Position numbers and translations under genes: made by a program
Part shown: piece after piece, positions 8,071 through 16,629 of the stretch
Position numbering within the stretch: the first letter of the stretch is position 1
Layout: each line of letters begins with the position of its first letter
The notes under the pieces: generated by a model
Seen by the model: the letters and a program-made list of their open reading frames with translations, nothing else
Told to the model about the DNA's origin: nothing
The model's database searches: none
Assembly: GCF_001895045.1 (NCBI RefSeq)
Contig: NZ_BDAM01000010.1
Location: 1-64,000 of the forward strand
Length of the DNA: 64,000 nucleotides
From: Rhodococcus coprophilus NBRC 100603
GTDB taxonomy: Bacteria > Actinomycetota > Actinomycetes > Mycobacteriales > Mycobacteriaceae
Reading direction: 5' to 3'

Positions 8071-9294
8071 TCAGGAGAGTGCCTGTTCGAGGTCTTCGAG
8101 CAGATCCTCGGGATCTTCGAGACCGACAGAGAGGCGCACGACGCCGTCGGTCAGCCCGATCGCGGCCCGCCCCTCCGGGCCCATCGCGCGATGGGTGGTG
8201 GTCGCCGGGTGGGTGATGAGCGACTTCGAGTCACCGAGGTTGTTCGAGATGTCGACGATGCGCAGCTTGTTGAGCAGTTCGAAGGCACGCTTCTTGCCTT
8301 CGCCTTCGGGAGCGTCGAGTTCGAAGGTGAGGATCGTGCCGCCCCCGCTCATCTGCGAGCGCGCGAGGGCGTGCTGCGGATGCGACTCGAGGTACGGGTA
8401 CTTGACCCAGCGCACCTTCTCCTGCGTCTCGAGGAACTGTCCGAGGCGCAGTGCGGAATCGACCGCGGCGCGCACCCGGATCGGCATCGTTTCGAGGCCT
8501 TTGAGCAACGTCCATGCGTTGAAGGGGCTCAGCGCCGGACCGGTGTGGCGAATGAGCTGCTGCACGGGGCCGTCGATGTAGTCCTTGGGCCCGAGGATCG
8601 CGCCGCCGAGCACGCGGCCCTGGCCGTCGATGTGCTTGGTGCCCGAGTACACGACGACATCCGCACCGAGATCGATGCTGCGCTGCAAAAGAGGTGTCGC
8701 AAAGACGTTGTCCAGCACCACTTTTGCTCCGGCGGCGTGAGCCATCTCGGAAACGGCACGCACATCGACGAGGGTCTGCATCGGGTTCGAGGGCGTCTCG
8801 AAGAACACGGCGGTGGTGGGCACGGACAACGCCTGTTCCCACTGGTCGAGGTCTTCTCCGTCGACGAACACCGTCTCCACACCCCATCGGGGCAGGATCT
8901 CGTTGCACACCACGAAGCACGAGCCGAACAGGCTGCGCGCCGCGACGAGCCGGTCACCCTTCCCGAGCAGGGCCGCGAGTGCCGTGAACACGGCGGACAT
9001 ACCGGACGCTGTCGCGTAGGCACCCTCGGCGCCGTCGAGCAACCGCAACCGCTCCTCGAACATCTTCACGGTCGGGTTGCCGTACCGCGAGTACACGAAG
9101 TGGTCGACTTCACCGGTGAACGCCGCCTCGGCGGCCTCCGCCGATTCGTATACGAAACCGGAATTGAGGTACAGCGCCTCGGAGGTCTCCTCGAAGCCGG
9201 AACGCAAGGTCCCGCCGCGCACACCGAGGGTGGCGGGACGCACCCCGTCGGGCAGACGGCGCTCGAAGGCGCCGCCCTTGGGGATGGAACTCAC
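8071..9294 (-). CDS. metZ: O-succinylhomoserine sulfhydrylase
   Basis: PLP enzyme of 407 residues, the usual length, of the Cys/Met metabolism class. It joins O-succinylhomoserine and sulfide to homocysteine. The PLP lysine is K220 in the motif VVVYSGTKH, with Asp195 (VVLDNVF) for the ring nitrogen and SRYGNPT at 69-75. The GTG start overlaps the rhodanese stop (GTGA) and follows GGAGG by 5 nt. The rhodanese-metZ order matches Mycobacterium tuberculosis Rv0390-Rv0391. This is direct sulfhydrylation, independent of the cystathionine route. Confidence 0.93.
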   Translation of the reverse strand: MSSIPKGGAFERRLPDGVRPATLGVRGGTLRSGFEETSEALYLNSGFVYESAEAAEAAFTGEVDHFVYSRYGNPTVKMFEERLRLLDGAEGAYATASGMSAVFTALAALLGKGDRLVAARSLFGSCFVVCNEILPRWGVETVFVDGEDLDQWEQALSVPTTAVFFETPSNPMQTLVDVRAVSEMAHAAGAKVVLDNVFATPLLQRSIDLGADVVVYSGTKHIDGQGRVLGGAILGPKDYIDGPVQQLIRHTGPALSPFNAWTLLKGLETMPIRVRAAVDSALRLGQFLETQEKVRWVKYPYLESHPQHALARSQMSGGGTILTFELDAPEGEGKKRAFELLNKLRIVDISNNLGDSKSLITHPATTTHRAMGPEGRAAIGLTDGVVRLSVGLEDPEDLLEDLEQALS

Positions 9295-9701
9295 GATTGC
9301 CTCCACGGCAGGCCCGCTGCTCGCCAGCCCTCGGCGCCGCGGTGCCCGTCGTCGGCGAGCGCACCTTCGAAGCCTTCGAGGATGTTGTAGGCAGGGGTCA
9401 GGCCCGCTGCGGTCGCCGCCTCGGCAGCACCGATCGAACGCTGGCCCGAGCGACACAGGAACATGACGGGACCGCCGGAGACCCCGGCCTTCGCCAGGTC
9501 GTCCACGAACGTTCGGTTCGGGGCACCGTCCGGGTGGCGAACCCATTCGACGAAGACGGTCCGGCGGCCGAGCGACGAGGTCTCGGGGACCCCGACGTAT
9601 TTCCATTCGGCGTCGGTTCGTACATCGACGAGCACGGCATCCGGGTTTTCCCGCAGCAGCTCCCAAGCTTCCTGCGGCGTTATGTCACCTGCGTAGCTCA
9701 C
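9291..9701 (-). CDS. Single-domain rhodanese-like sulfurtransferase
   Basis: Protein of 136 residues with one rhodanese domain. The catalytic loop CRSGQRS starts at Cys83, and VDVRTDAEW lies near residue 26. It probably carries persulfide sulfur in the cytoplasm; no signal peptide is seen. The GTG at 9701 is the chosen start. Its stop overlaps the metZ start, so the two are co-translated, which suggests sulfur handling for homocysteine synthesis, an inference also drawn for the mycobacterial pair. Confidence 0.9.
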   Translation of the reverse strand: MSYAGDITPQEAWELLRENPDAVLVDVRTDAEWKYVGVPETSSLGRRTVFVEWVRHPDGAPNRTFVDDLAKAGVSGGPVMFLCRSGQRSIGAAEAATAAGLTPAYNILEGFEGALADDGHRGAEGWRAAGLPWRQS

Positions 9702-9749
9702 CAGGACATGTTTTCACAGGTCACGGCCTGCCGTGCACGCGGGAGGTGG

Positions 9750-10184
9750 TCAGAACGTGCAGACTCGCCAGACCGAGTCGACCCGGACGACCTGCCAAGT
9801 CTCGATCTGCGACGTCCCGTCGACGGTCGCGCGCACGTCCACGGTCGCGCGGTCGCCGTCCACCGCGATGTCCTGGGTGGCCTGCAACTGCACGTTGCCC
9901 TCGACGTCGGCGAGCGGCGCTTCTTGTGCCGGCAGCTCCGCGCAGCGCAGGCGCGCGAGGATGTCGGTGTCGTTCTCGTTGTGCGCGCTGACGTAGTCGG
10001 CCACCGTACGGTCGATCCGCTCGTCGTCGCTCAGTTCGTTCTGCGCGGGCGACAACATCTGAGCTCCCACGACACCCAGGATGAGCAACACGACGATCAG
10101 CAACGCCCCCATGAAAGGCCAGGGGGTACCGCCGTCGGGGCCGTCCGCGGCGGGTTCGGGATCGGGTGTTCGACGCTGTGCCAT
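9750..10184 (-). CDS. Membrane-anchored protein with extracytoplasmic domain, function unknown
   Basis: About 144 residues: a short polar cytoplasmic N-terminus rich in Pro and Asp, one membrane helix (about residues 24-44, LLIVVLLILGVVG), then a soluble domain of about 95 residues with two cysteines. The arrangement resembles the small Mce-associated or lumazine-binding-like exported proteins of actinobacteria, but no signature proves it. The ATG at 10184 is preferred over an upstream GTG because TACGAT lies 7 nt ahead. It ends 48 nt before the rhodanese start and could be cotranscribed with it. Confidence 0.65.
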   Translation of the reverse strand: MAQRRTPDPEPAADGPDGGTPWPFMGALLIVVLLILGVVGAQMLSPAQNELSDDERIDRTVADYVSAHNENDTDILARLRCAELPAQEAPLADVEGNVQLQATQDIAVDGDRATVDVRATVDGTSQIETWQVVRVDSVWRVCTF

Positions 10185-10191
10185 ACCCCCG

Positions 10192-10197
10192 ATCGTA
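10192..10197 (-). promoter_or_regulatory. -10 box of leaderless small membrane protein gene
   Basis: TACGAT on the minus strand ends 7 nt before the ATG at 10184, with no ribosome site between them. Confidence 0.5.
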
Positions 10198-10266
10198 TCC
10201 CCGGCCGGATTGCAGCCGGTCACGGAGCATTTGCCGAATAAACCCTCTCGAGGTAGGAATTGTGGC

Positions 10267-10341
10267 GTGGAAACCACTCAGCTCGTTCGACGCCTCGCCG
10301 TCGACCTGTGCCGTATGAGTGCCCACATGTGTTGTCGCTGA
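10267..10341 (+). CDS. Cysteine-type leader peptide upstream of fprA
   Basis: A 24-codon ORF, GTG start, with AGGA 8 nt upstream. The peptide contains QLVRRLAVDLCR followed by a C-terminal MCCR, three cysteines in the last ten residues. This matches the actinobacterial leader peptide type RRL-VDLCR...CR seen ahead of sulfur-assimilation genes, and the polycysteine short ORFs shown in mycobacteria to act as cysteine-responsive attenuators. It ends 132 nt before fprA. Slow translation of the Cys codons would signal cysteine shortage and raise fprA. The attenuation role is inference from the family. Confidence 0.75.
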   Translation: METTQLVRRLAVDLCRMSAHMCCR

Positions 10342-10414
10342 GGCGATTCTCTCGACGGTTCTCTCATTTCACCCATACCGTCCTTCCCCGCGCACTGCGC
10401 CCGCCCACTGAGGG

Positions 10415-10432
10415 CAGCCTTAATTTAAGCTG
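10415..10432 (+). promoter_or_regulatory. AT-rich near-palindrome before fprA
   Basis: CAGCCTTAATTTAAGCTG is an imperfect inverted repeat in an otherwise GC-rich leader, followed by TATGTC. It could be a regulator site or part of a second fprA promoter. It does not match the IdeR consensus well. Confidence 0.3.
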
Positions 10433-10473
10433 GATATGTCCGTCCGCTCACCGAAGAGGTAGTTGATCCCCTG

Positions 10474-11871
10474 ATGACTGATCAGACTCGTCCCCTTCGC
10501 GTCGCGATCGTCGGTGCCGGTCCCGCCGGTATCTACGCCGCCGATGCGCTCATGAAGTCCGACACTGCGCAGGATCCGGGAGTCAGCATCGACCTGTACG
10601 AGCGGATGCCGGCGCCGTTCGGCCTGATCCGCTACGGCGTCGCGCCGGATCACCCCCGCATCAAGGGCATCATCACCGCCCTGCACAAGGTGCTCGACAA
10701 GCCGAACATCCGGCTGCTCGGCAACCTCGACTACGGCACCGACTTCACGCTCGACGACCTGAACCGCTTCTACGACGCGGTGATCTTCTCCACCGGCGCG
10801 AACGCCGACCGGGCGCTGAACATCCCCGGTGTCGACCTCGACGGAAGCTACGGCGCGGCCGACTTCGTCTCCTGGTACGACGGCCACCCGGACGTGCCGC
10901 GCGAATGGCCCCTCGAGGCCGAGAAGGTCGCGGTGCTGGGCGTCGGCAACGTCGCGCTCGACGTCGCACGCGTTCTCGCCAAGACCGGCGACGAGCTGCT
11001 GCCGACCGAGATCCCGCCGAACGTCTACGAAGGCCTCAGGAACAACAAGGCCGTCGAGGTGCACGTGTTCGGGCGTCGCGGCCCGGCGCAGGCCAAGTTC
11101 ACACCACTCGAACTGCGCGAACTCGATCACTCCCCCACCATCGAGGTTATCGTCGACCCCGAGGACATCGACTACGACGAGGGCTCGGAGCATGCTCGGC
11201 GCACGTCGAAGCAGGTCGACATGGTTGCCAACACCCTGCAGGACTGGGCGATCCGCGACGTGGGCAACCGCCCCCACAAGCTGTTCCTTCACTTCTTCGA
11301 GTCGCCGCACGAGATCCTCGGCGAGGACGGCAAGGTCGTCGGCCTGCGCACCGAGCGCACCGAACTCGACGGCACAGGGAACGTCCGCGGAACCGGCAAG
11401 TACCGCGACTGGGACGTGCAGGCCGTCTACCGCGCGGTCGGCTACCTGTCGCAGAACATCGCCCAGCTGCCGTTCGACGAGCAGGCGGGCACCGTCCCCA
11501 ACGAGGCGGGTCGCGTCCTCGAGAACGAGGCCGGCGACGGTCCGCAGCGCTTCATGCCGCACACCTACGTCACCGGCTGGATCAAGCGTGGTCCCGTCGG
11601 CCTCATCGGCCACACGAAGGGCGACGCCAACGAGACGGTCGCGAACCTGCTCGAGGACCGCTCGGCGGGTCGCCTGAACACGCCCGAGGAGCCGTCGGAG
11701 GACGCGGTGGTGAAGTTCCTCGAGGGCAAGCAGTTGCCGTACACCACGTGGCAGGGCTGGTACCGCCTCGACGCGCACGAACGCAGCCTCGGCGAGGCCG
11801 AAGGCCGCGAGCGTGTGAAGGTCGTCGAACGCGAGGACATGTTCCGCGCGTCCGAGCCGCACAAGGCCTGA
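10474..11871 (+). CDS. fprA: NADPH-ferredoxin reductase FprA
   Basis: Flavoprotein of 465 residues, typical for FprA, which passes electrons from NADPH through FAD to ferredoxin. The FAD motif VAIVGAGPAGIYAADAL is at about 10-26, the adrenodoxin-reductase signature PFGLIRYGVAPDHP near 48-61, and the NADPH motif VLGVGNVALDVARVL near 153-167. The ATG start lies after a GAGG-containing leader. The cysteine leader peptide upstream suggests it powers a ferredoxin-dependent sulfite reductase, as the fpr2 gene in the Corynebacterium glutamicum cys cluster does; no sulfite reductase gene lies in the window. A strong terminator follows. Confidence 0.93.
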   Translation: MTDQTRPLRVAIVGAGPAGIYAADALMKSDTAQDPGVSIDLYERMPAPFGLIRYGVAPDHPRIKGIITALHKVLDKPNIRLLGNLDYGTDFTLDDLNRFYDAVIFSTGANADRALNIPGVDLDGSYGAADFVSWYDGHPDVPREWPLEAEKVAVLGVGNVALDVARVLAKTGDELLPTEIPPNVYEGLRNNKAVEVHVFGRRGPAQAKFTPLELRELDHSPTIEVIVDPEDIDYDEGSEHARRTSKQVDMVANTLQDWAIRDVGNRPHKLFLHFFESPHEILGEDGKVVGLRTERTELDGTGNVRGTGKYRDWDVQAVYRAVGYLSQNIAQLPFDEQAGTVPNEAGRVLENEAGDGPQRFMPHTYVTGWIKRGPVGLIGHTKGDANETVANLLEDRSAGRLNTPEEPSEDAVVKFLEGKQLPYTTWQGWYRLDAHERSLGEAEGRERVKVVEREDMFRASEPHKA

Positions 11872-11882
11872 TCCACCGGCTT

Positions 11883-11917
11883 CTCCGCCCGGTGACGCCT
11901 CGCGTCGCCGGGCGGAG
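11883..11917 (+). terminator. Intrinsic terminator after fprA
   Basis: CTCCGCCCGGTGACGC and GCGTCGCCGGGCGGAG form a 16-bp stem (one T-G wobble) around the loop CTC, followed by TTGT. It closes the fprA transcript 12 nt after its stop. Confidence 0.8.
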
Positions 11918-12058
11918 TTGTATGTGCGGCCTGTACTGCGGTGATGGGAAATGATCGGCTCCGACGGGCCGCGGTCGGCCGCCGCGATCGGCGGTGACCC
12001 TTCTCATAGCCGGCCCGGCATCGGGAATCCCGGCCGCAGGGACCCTGTTGCGCAACGA

Positions 12059-13135
12059 ATGGATCTGTTCACACCTGTCACACTCGGCGACCTCGAACTC
12101 GGCAACCGCATCGTCATGGCTCCCCTGACCCGCCTTCGCGGCGGACCGGAGGGCATCCCCGGCGACCTGATCGCCGAGCACTATCGGCAGCGGGCCGGTG
12201 TCGGACTCGTCATCGCGGAGGGGACCTACGTCAGCTTCGAGTCGCAGGCCTTCGTCGGACAGCCCGGCATCGTCACCGACGAGCAGGCCGAGGGCTGGCG
12301 GCGGGTCGCCGACGCGGTGCACAGCCGTGGCGGCCGCATCGTGCTGCAATTGATGCACGGCGGCCGGGTCACCCACCCGGATGTGAACGGGGGCCGGCGC
12401 GTCGTCGCACCGAGTGCGATCGCGATCGACGGGGAGGTCCACACGACCGCCGGCAAGCAGCCGTACCCGGTACCGCACGCGTTGACGACCGACGAGGTCA
12501 AGGCAGTCGTCGACGACATCGTCGCCGCGGCGCGCCGGTCGATCGAGGCAGGCCTCGACGGCGTCGAGATCCACAGTGCCAACGGCTACCTGCTGCACGA
12601 GTTCCTCTCACCGGCGTCGAACCAGCGCACCGACGAGTACGGAGGTTCGGTCGAGAACCGGATCCGCCTCGTCGTCGAGGCGGTGACCGCCGCGGCGGAG
12701 GCCGTCGGTGCGGGGCGCGTCGGGCTGCGTATCTCCCCCGAGCACAACATCCAGGACGTCCTCGAGACGGACCGCGAGGACGTATCCGCGGTCTACGGCG
12801 CCCTCGTCGACCGGTTGCGGCCCCTCGGCCTGGCGTATCTGTCTGTGCTGCACAGGGAACCGACCGGAGAGTTCGTGCAGGAACTGCGACAGCGCTTCGG
12901 CGGCAAGGTGATCGCCAACAGCGGCTTCTCGTCGCCGACCACGCGCGACGAAGCCGTACGCCTGATCGAGGATTCCCACGCGGACGCGGTCGCGGTGGGC
13001 CGCGCGGTGCTCGCCAATCCCGATCTCGTCGAGCGGTGGCGCAACGAACACCCGGAGAACGCACTCCGGCCGGAGCTGTTCTACGGACCCGGCGCCGAGG
13101 GATACACGGATTACCCTCGCCTGCAAGAGGTCTGA
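12059..13135 (+). CDS. Old yellow enzyme family NADH:flavin oxidoreductase
   Basis: FMN enzyme of 358 residues with the OYE TIM barrel. Family marks are NRIVMAPLTRLR near residue 16, the QLMHGGRVTHP segment near 96, the substrate-anion site in VEIHSANGYLLHEFLSP near 178, and a phosphate-binding GGKVIANSGF near 280. It reduces activated C=C bonds of enones or related compounds with NAD(P)H; the natural substrate is unknown. The ATG at 12059 matches the family N-terminus DLFTPVTLG, so the 36 upstream in-frame codons are not included. It follows the fprA terminator and appears to be its own unit. Confidence 0.88.
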   Translation: MDLFTPVTLGDLELGNRIVMAPLTRLRGGPEGIPGDLIAEHYRQRAGVGLVIAEGTYVSFESQAFVGQPGIVTDEQAEGWRRVADAVHSRGGRIVLQLMHGGRVTHPDVNGGRRVVAPSAIAIDGEVHTTAGKQPYPVPHALTTDEVKAVVDDIVAAARRSIEAGLDGVEIHSANGYLLHEFLSPASNQRTDEYGGSVENRIRLVVEAVTAAAEAVGAGRVGLRISPEHNIQDVLETDREDVSAVYGALVDRLRPLGLAYLSVLHREPTGEFVQELRQRFGGKVIANSGFSSPTTRDEAVRLIEDSHADAVAVGRAVLANPDLVERWRNEHPENALRPELFYGPGAEGYTDYPRLQEV

Positions 13136-13181
13136 TCCCTACCCGCCCTTCGGGTGCGTGGTGGCCGGAGCACGCCGTCCC

Positions 13182-14237
13182 TCACTGGGAGGAACGCGCC
13201 TCGGCCACCACCGCGAGGTCGACGAAAGATGACGGCTCGGGAAGGTTTTCGTAGCCGCCGGCCGTGAGTGCCTGCCACATGGGCCCTTCCATCTGGGCCA
13301 CATCCATCGAGAAGAGTCCGCTCGGACTCTCGACGAGCGGCACCTGAAGTTCTGCCTGGCGAATCTGCTGTGCTTCCTCCAAGCCCAGGTCGACGCCGTA
13401 CTTCCCGACCGCGAGTTGTGCCGCGGCCGCAGGATCGGCGAGGTAGTCCTCCCAGCCGCGCATGGTGGCGCGCATGAATCGCACGATCTTGTCGCGGTTC
13501 GCGTCGAGGGCTGCGCGTTCGACGAAGACGAGGTCGGCGTACTGCGTCGAACCGAGTTCCGAGAAGGTGACCACCTCGTAGCCGTCACCCTTACGCAACC
13601 CGTACTGCTGCTCCAGTGTGATCGGCTGATTGGTGACGAAACACGTGTAGCAGTCGCCTTGGCCTTCGACCAGCGGGCTCGGGTCGAATCCGACCGGCGT
13701 GAAGTCGTACACCGGGTCGAGTCCGGCCCCGATGAGCACCGCGTCGAGGGTGGTCTGAATACCTTCCTGCCCGAGGATGCGGGCACTCGCGAGGTCTTGC
13801 GGAGTCCGAATGGGCTTGTCGGACAAAGACAACAGCCCTGCCGGTGAAACCTGGAACTGCGCACCGAGCGCCACGAAGTCGTTGCCCTGACCGATCGCGG
13901 TGTAGAGGTCGGCGGCGCCGGCCGCGACACCGATGTCCGCGGACCCCGCGGCGACCGCCTGCATAGGAGTGGGCGCGTTCGGACCGCCCCCCTGGAATTC
14001 GACGGTGAGCCCTTCCTCGGCGTAATAGCCTTTGTCGTCCGCGACGTAGTATCCGCCGAACTCGGTGTTGAGGATCCAACCGAAAGCGACTCGCACAGTG
14101 TCGGAATCGGTTGTGGAGTCTCCCGATCCACAAGCGGCGAGAGTGCCTGCCGCAGCGAATCCGAGGGCACCGACAGCGGTTCCGCGCAGGAAGGTGCGCC
14201 GGCTCAGGCCGGGTCCGGTGAACGGGTGAGCGGACAT
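13182..14237 (-). CDS. NMT1/THI5-like ABC substrate-binding lipoprotein
   Basis: Binding protein of 351 residues. The N-terminus has a twin-arginine motif SRRTFLRG followed by the lipobox LAAC near residue 35, so it is probably Tat-exported and lipid-anchored. The mature part matches the SsuA/THI5 group, with FGGYYVADDKGYYAEEGL near residue 60 and an unusual DCYTCF pair near 193. Relatives bind pyrimidine thiamine precursors, sulfonates or other small anions; the ligand here is unknown. Last gene of a five-gene minus-strand unit with a TauD-like dioxygenase, ATPase and two permeases. Confidence 0.82.
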   Translation of the reverse strand: MSAHPFTGPGLSRRTFLRGTAVGALGFAAAGTLAACGSGDSTTDSDTVRVAFGWILNTEFGGYYVADDKGYYAEEGLTVEFQGGGPNAPTPMQAVAAGSADIGVAAGAADLYTAIGQGNDFVALGAQFQVSPAGLLSLSDKPIRTPQDLASARILGQEGIQTTLDAVLIGAGLDPVYDFTPVGFDPSPLVEGQGDCYTCFVTNQPITLEQQYGLRKGDGYEVVTFSELGSTQYADLVFVERAALDANRDKIVRFMRATMRGWEDYLADPAAAAQLAVGKYGVDLGLEEAQQIRQAELQVPLVESPSGLFSMDVAQMEGPMWQALTAGGYENLPEPSSFVDLAVVAEARSSQ

Positions 14238-14274
14238 GATGGCTCCTGGTGAGAGTCGAGGATGAGGCGATCGG

Positions 14275-15021
14275 TCAGGTCAGCCGGGCAACGGCCCGGT
14301 CGGCCACGGCACGTGCCGCGAAGAAGAGCGTGGTGGAGACGACCGTGGCGACCACGGCGACACCCCACGCGTGCTGGTTCTGGCTGTAGGTGATGGAACT
14401 GGAGAACATCTTCCCGAGTCCGCCTGCTCCCATGAGGTATTGGCCCAGCAGCACGGCCAGTACCGCCGTCGGCGCGCTCACCCGCAAGGCGACGAGGAAT
14501 CCCGGCAGGGCGTGCGGAAGCAGCAACCGCCTCAACCGCACTGCTTTGTTCGCCCCGAGGACGGTGTACACGTCCCCGAGTGATGCGGGTGGAGTGGCCA
14601 GCCTGGCGCCGACGAACACGAATGCCGGCAGGAAGCAGATGATGGCGGTCACGACGAAGACCGTGAGCTGTCCGTACCCGAGCACACGGGCGAGCACGGG
14701 GATCATCGCCACGACGGGCACCGAGTTGAGAAGCAATGCCATCGGGGTGAGCACTCCCGCGACGAGGCGGGACGACCACACCAGCACCGCGCAGGTTCCG
14801 CCCGCCAGAAGTCCTGCGGCGAGCCCGCCCAGAGACAGGCCCAGGGTCGGCAGCAGTGCGGTGACGTACGCGTCCCGGTCCCGGATGATCGCGGCGAACA
14901 CGTCCTGCGGGTAGGGCATCACGATCTGGTTGAAGTCGTTGACGGCGACCACAGCCCACCACACGAACAGCAGGACCGGCAGAATCCAGTACCGCGCCAC
15001 GACGGCACGGACGGCGCTCAC
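14275..15021 (-). CDS. ABC transporter permease (SsuC/ThiX type)
   Basis: Permease of about 248 residues with six hydrophobic segments and the BPD_transp_1 coupling loop around LGANKAVRLRRLLLPHALPG near residue 155. GTG start at 15021, 5 nt after GGAGG and overlapping the stop of the other permease as GTGA. The longer upstream frame belongs to that neighbour. It pairs with the second permease to form the channel of the NMT1-type importer. Confidence 0.82.
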   Translation of the reverse strand: MSAVRAVVARYWILPVLLFVWWAVVAVNDFNQIVMPYPQDVFAAIIRDRDAYVTALLPTLGLSLGGLAAGLLAGGTCAVLVWSSRLVAGVLTPMALLLNSVPVVAMIPVLARVLGYGQLTVFVVTAIICFLPAFVFVGARLATPPASLGDVYTVLGANKAVRLRRLLLPHALPGFLVALRVSAPTAVLAVLLGQYLMGAGGLGKMFSSSITYSQNQHAWGVAVVATVVSTTLFFAARAVADRAVARLT

Positions 15022-15788
15022 GAGAACCTCCGGTGCACGGGGACCGCGAGGACCCGAACGGACGTGTACGCGGCCAGGGACAACACCACACATCCGATGG
15101 CCGCCGCCCACAGCAACGGAATCTGATAGTTGTTCATCGCGCTGACCAACAGCACTCCGAGTCCTTTGGGCGCCCCGAACCATTCGCCGAGCACCGCCCC
15201 GAGGACCGCGGCCGTCACAGCGAGTCCGGCTCCGTCCGTCACCAGCGGCGCGGTGTGCGGGAGTTGCAGGTACCGCAGACGCGACCATCGGGACGATCCG
15301 AGGGCGGTGTGCACATCGGATTGCGCTGCGGGTGCCGATGCCAATCCTGCGGACGTCGCGACGAAGATCGCGAATCCGGCACCCATGGCCGCGACGACAG
15401 TCGCGGTGTGCACGCGCCCGACCGTACTGACCAGAAGTGGCGCGATCGCGATGAGCGGTACCGCATGGACGATCGTGGCGAGGCGGTCGAGGCCGGGCGC
15501 GGTCCACCTCGCCACCACGGTGACGCACGCGAGCGCGCCACCCACGACCGCTCCCAGCGCGAATCCCGTCAGCGCCGACGTCGCGGTGGCACCGAACGCG
15601 CGCAACAGCGTGGCCTGCACCGTGTCGCTGCCTGCCACATATGCGACGACGTCGCTGAGCGGTGGCCAATTCTTCCCGAACAGTTGCAGACGGCCGATCG
15701 TCTCGAACACCACGAGCAGTGCAGCACCACCGACGATGTTCGACGCCACGGCCGGAACGTGAACTGCCCGGGTGAGACCCGGGATCAC
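15018..15788 (-). CDS. ABC transporter permease (SsuC/ThiX type)
   Basis: Permease of about 256 residues related to the adjacent gene, with a matching coupling loop LGSSRWSRLRYLQLPHTAP near residue 165 and about six helices. The GTG at 15788 overlaps the ATPase stop (GTGA). Having two different permeases points to a heterodimeric channel. Ligand unknown; see the substrate-binding gene. Confidence 0.8.
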   Translation of the reverse strand: MIPGLTRAVHVPAVASNIVGGAALLVVFETIGRLQLFGKNWPPLSDVVAYVAGSDTVQATLLRAFGATATSALTGFALGAVVGGALACVTVVARWTAPGLDRLATIVHAVPLIAIAPLLVSTVGRVHTATVVAAMGAGFAIFVATSAGLASAPAAQSDVHTALGSSRWSRLRYLQLPHTAPLVTDGAGLAVTAAVLGAVLGEWFGAPKGLGVLLVSAMNNYQIPLLWAAAIGCVVLSLAAYTSVRVLAVPVHRRFS

Positions 15789-16621
15789 GTCGCGGGTCCG
15801 TCGAGCAACGCGGTGAGCCGGTCGACGATCTCGTGGAACCGGGGGTCGCGGGTCACCTCCGCCGGCCGGGGCCGGGGCAGGTCGACGTGCTCGAGGTGCC
15901 GTACCCGGCCCGGCCGTCCGGTGAGCACCACGATCCGGTCGGCGAGCAGAACCGCTTCGGCGACATCGTGGGTCACCAGCACCGTCGTCGACCCCGCGTC
16001 GGCCCAGATACGCGCGAGTTCGAAGTTCATCCGGCGCCGGGTCACCGCGTCGAGCGCTCCGAACGGTTCGTCCAGCAGCAGCACATCGGGATCGAGAGCG
16101 AGCGCCCGGGCGATGGCGACACGCTGGCGCATTCCCCCGGACAACTGCTTCGGTCGTGCCTTCTCGAAACCACGAAGCCCGACAAGTTCGACGAGTTCGT
16201 CGACGCGACCGGAGTCGACCGTCCGTCCGGCGATGCGGAACGGCAATGCGATGTTGTGCCACACGTCCGACCACGGCATCAGTGCGTGTTCCTGGAACGC
16301 GACGCCGAGCCTCCGCGAGGCCACGAGATCGGCGGGTCCCTTTCCCTCGATCAGAACGGTTCCCGCGGTGGGTTCTTCGAGACCGGCGAGCAGGCGCAGC
16401 ACGGTGGACTTGCCGCAACCGGACGGGCCGAGGAGCGCGACGAACTCACCTCGCTCCACCGTGAGATCGAATGCTTCGACGGCGGTGAGCTCACCGCGTC
16501 GTCGCCCGAGCGGATATGCCTTGGATACGGCCTTCAGTGCGATTGCCGGAGTGTGTTGCCTGTCGGCAACTTTCGCTGCGGCCTCCGCGTATGCCGTTCC
16601 GCGGTGCAGGGCGGCACTCAT
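15785..16621 (-). CDS. ABC transporter ATP-binding protein (SsuB/TauB type)
   Basis: ATPase of 278 residues. Walker A GPSGCGKST near 69-77, the signature LSGGMRQR near residue 159, Walker B VLLLDEPFGALD, and THDVAEAV. This is the nitrate/sulfonate/taurine subclass of importer ATPases, in keeping with the NMT1-like binding protein. ATG at 16621, 9 nt after the dioxygenase stop. The first about 25 residues are an N-terminal extension without homology that I recognise. Confidence 0.86.
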   Translation of the reverse strand: MSAALHRGTAYAEAAAKVADRQHTPAIALKAVSKAYPLGRRRGELTAVEAFDLTVERGEFVALLGPSGCGKSTVLRLLAGLEEPTAGTVLIEGKGPADLVASRRLGVAFQEHALMPWSDVWHNIALPFRIAGRTVDSGRVDELVELVGLRGFEKARPKQLSGGMRQRVAIARALALDPDVLLLDEPFGALDAVTRRRMNFELARIWADAGSTTVLVTHDVAEAVLLADRIVVLTGRPGRVRHLEHVDLPRPRPAEVTRDPRFHEIVDRLTALLDGPAT

Positions 16622-16629
16622 GGCCGGGC

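Noticed and set aside
10420-11862. 480-codon minus-strand ORF opposite fprA
   Set aside because: Composition of a GC-rich shadow (Val, Asp, Arg, Gly) with no motif; fprA on the plus strand is certain.
12048-12055. TTGCGCAA palindrome just before the old-yellow-enzyme gene
   Set aside because: Eight bases only, no second copy, and no regulator gene adjacent.
13139-14170. 343-codon minus-strand ORF overlapping the NMT1-type gene
   Set aside because: Ser/Arg/Thr-rich out-of-frame shadow; the overlapping frame has a Tat signal and lipobox.
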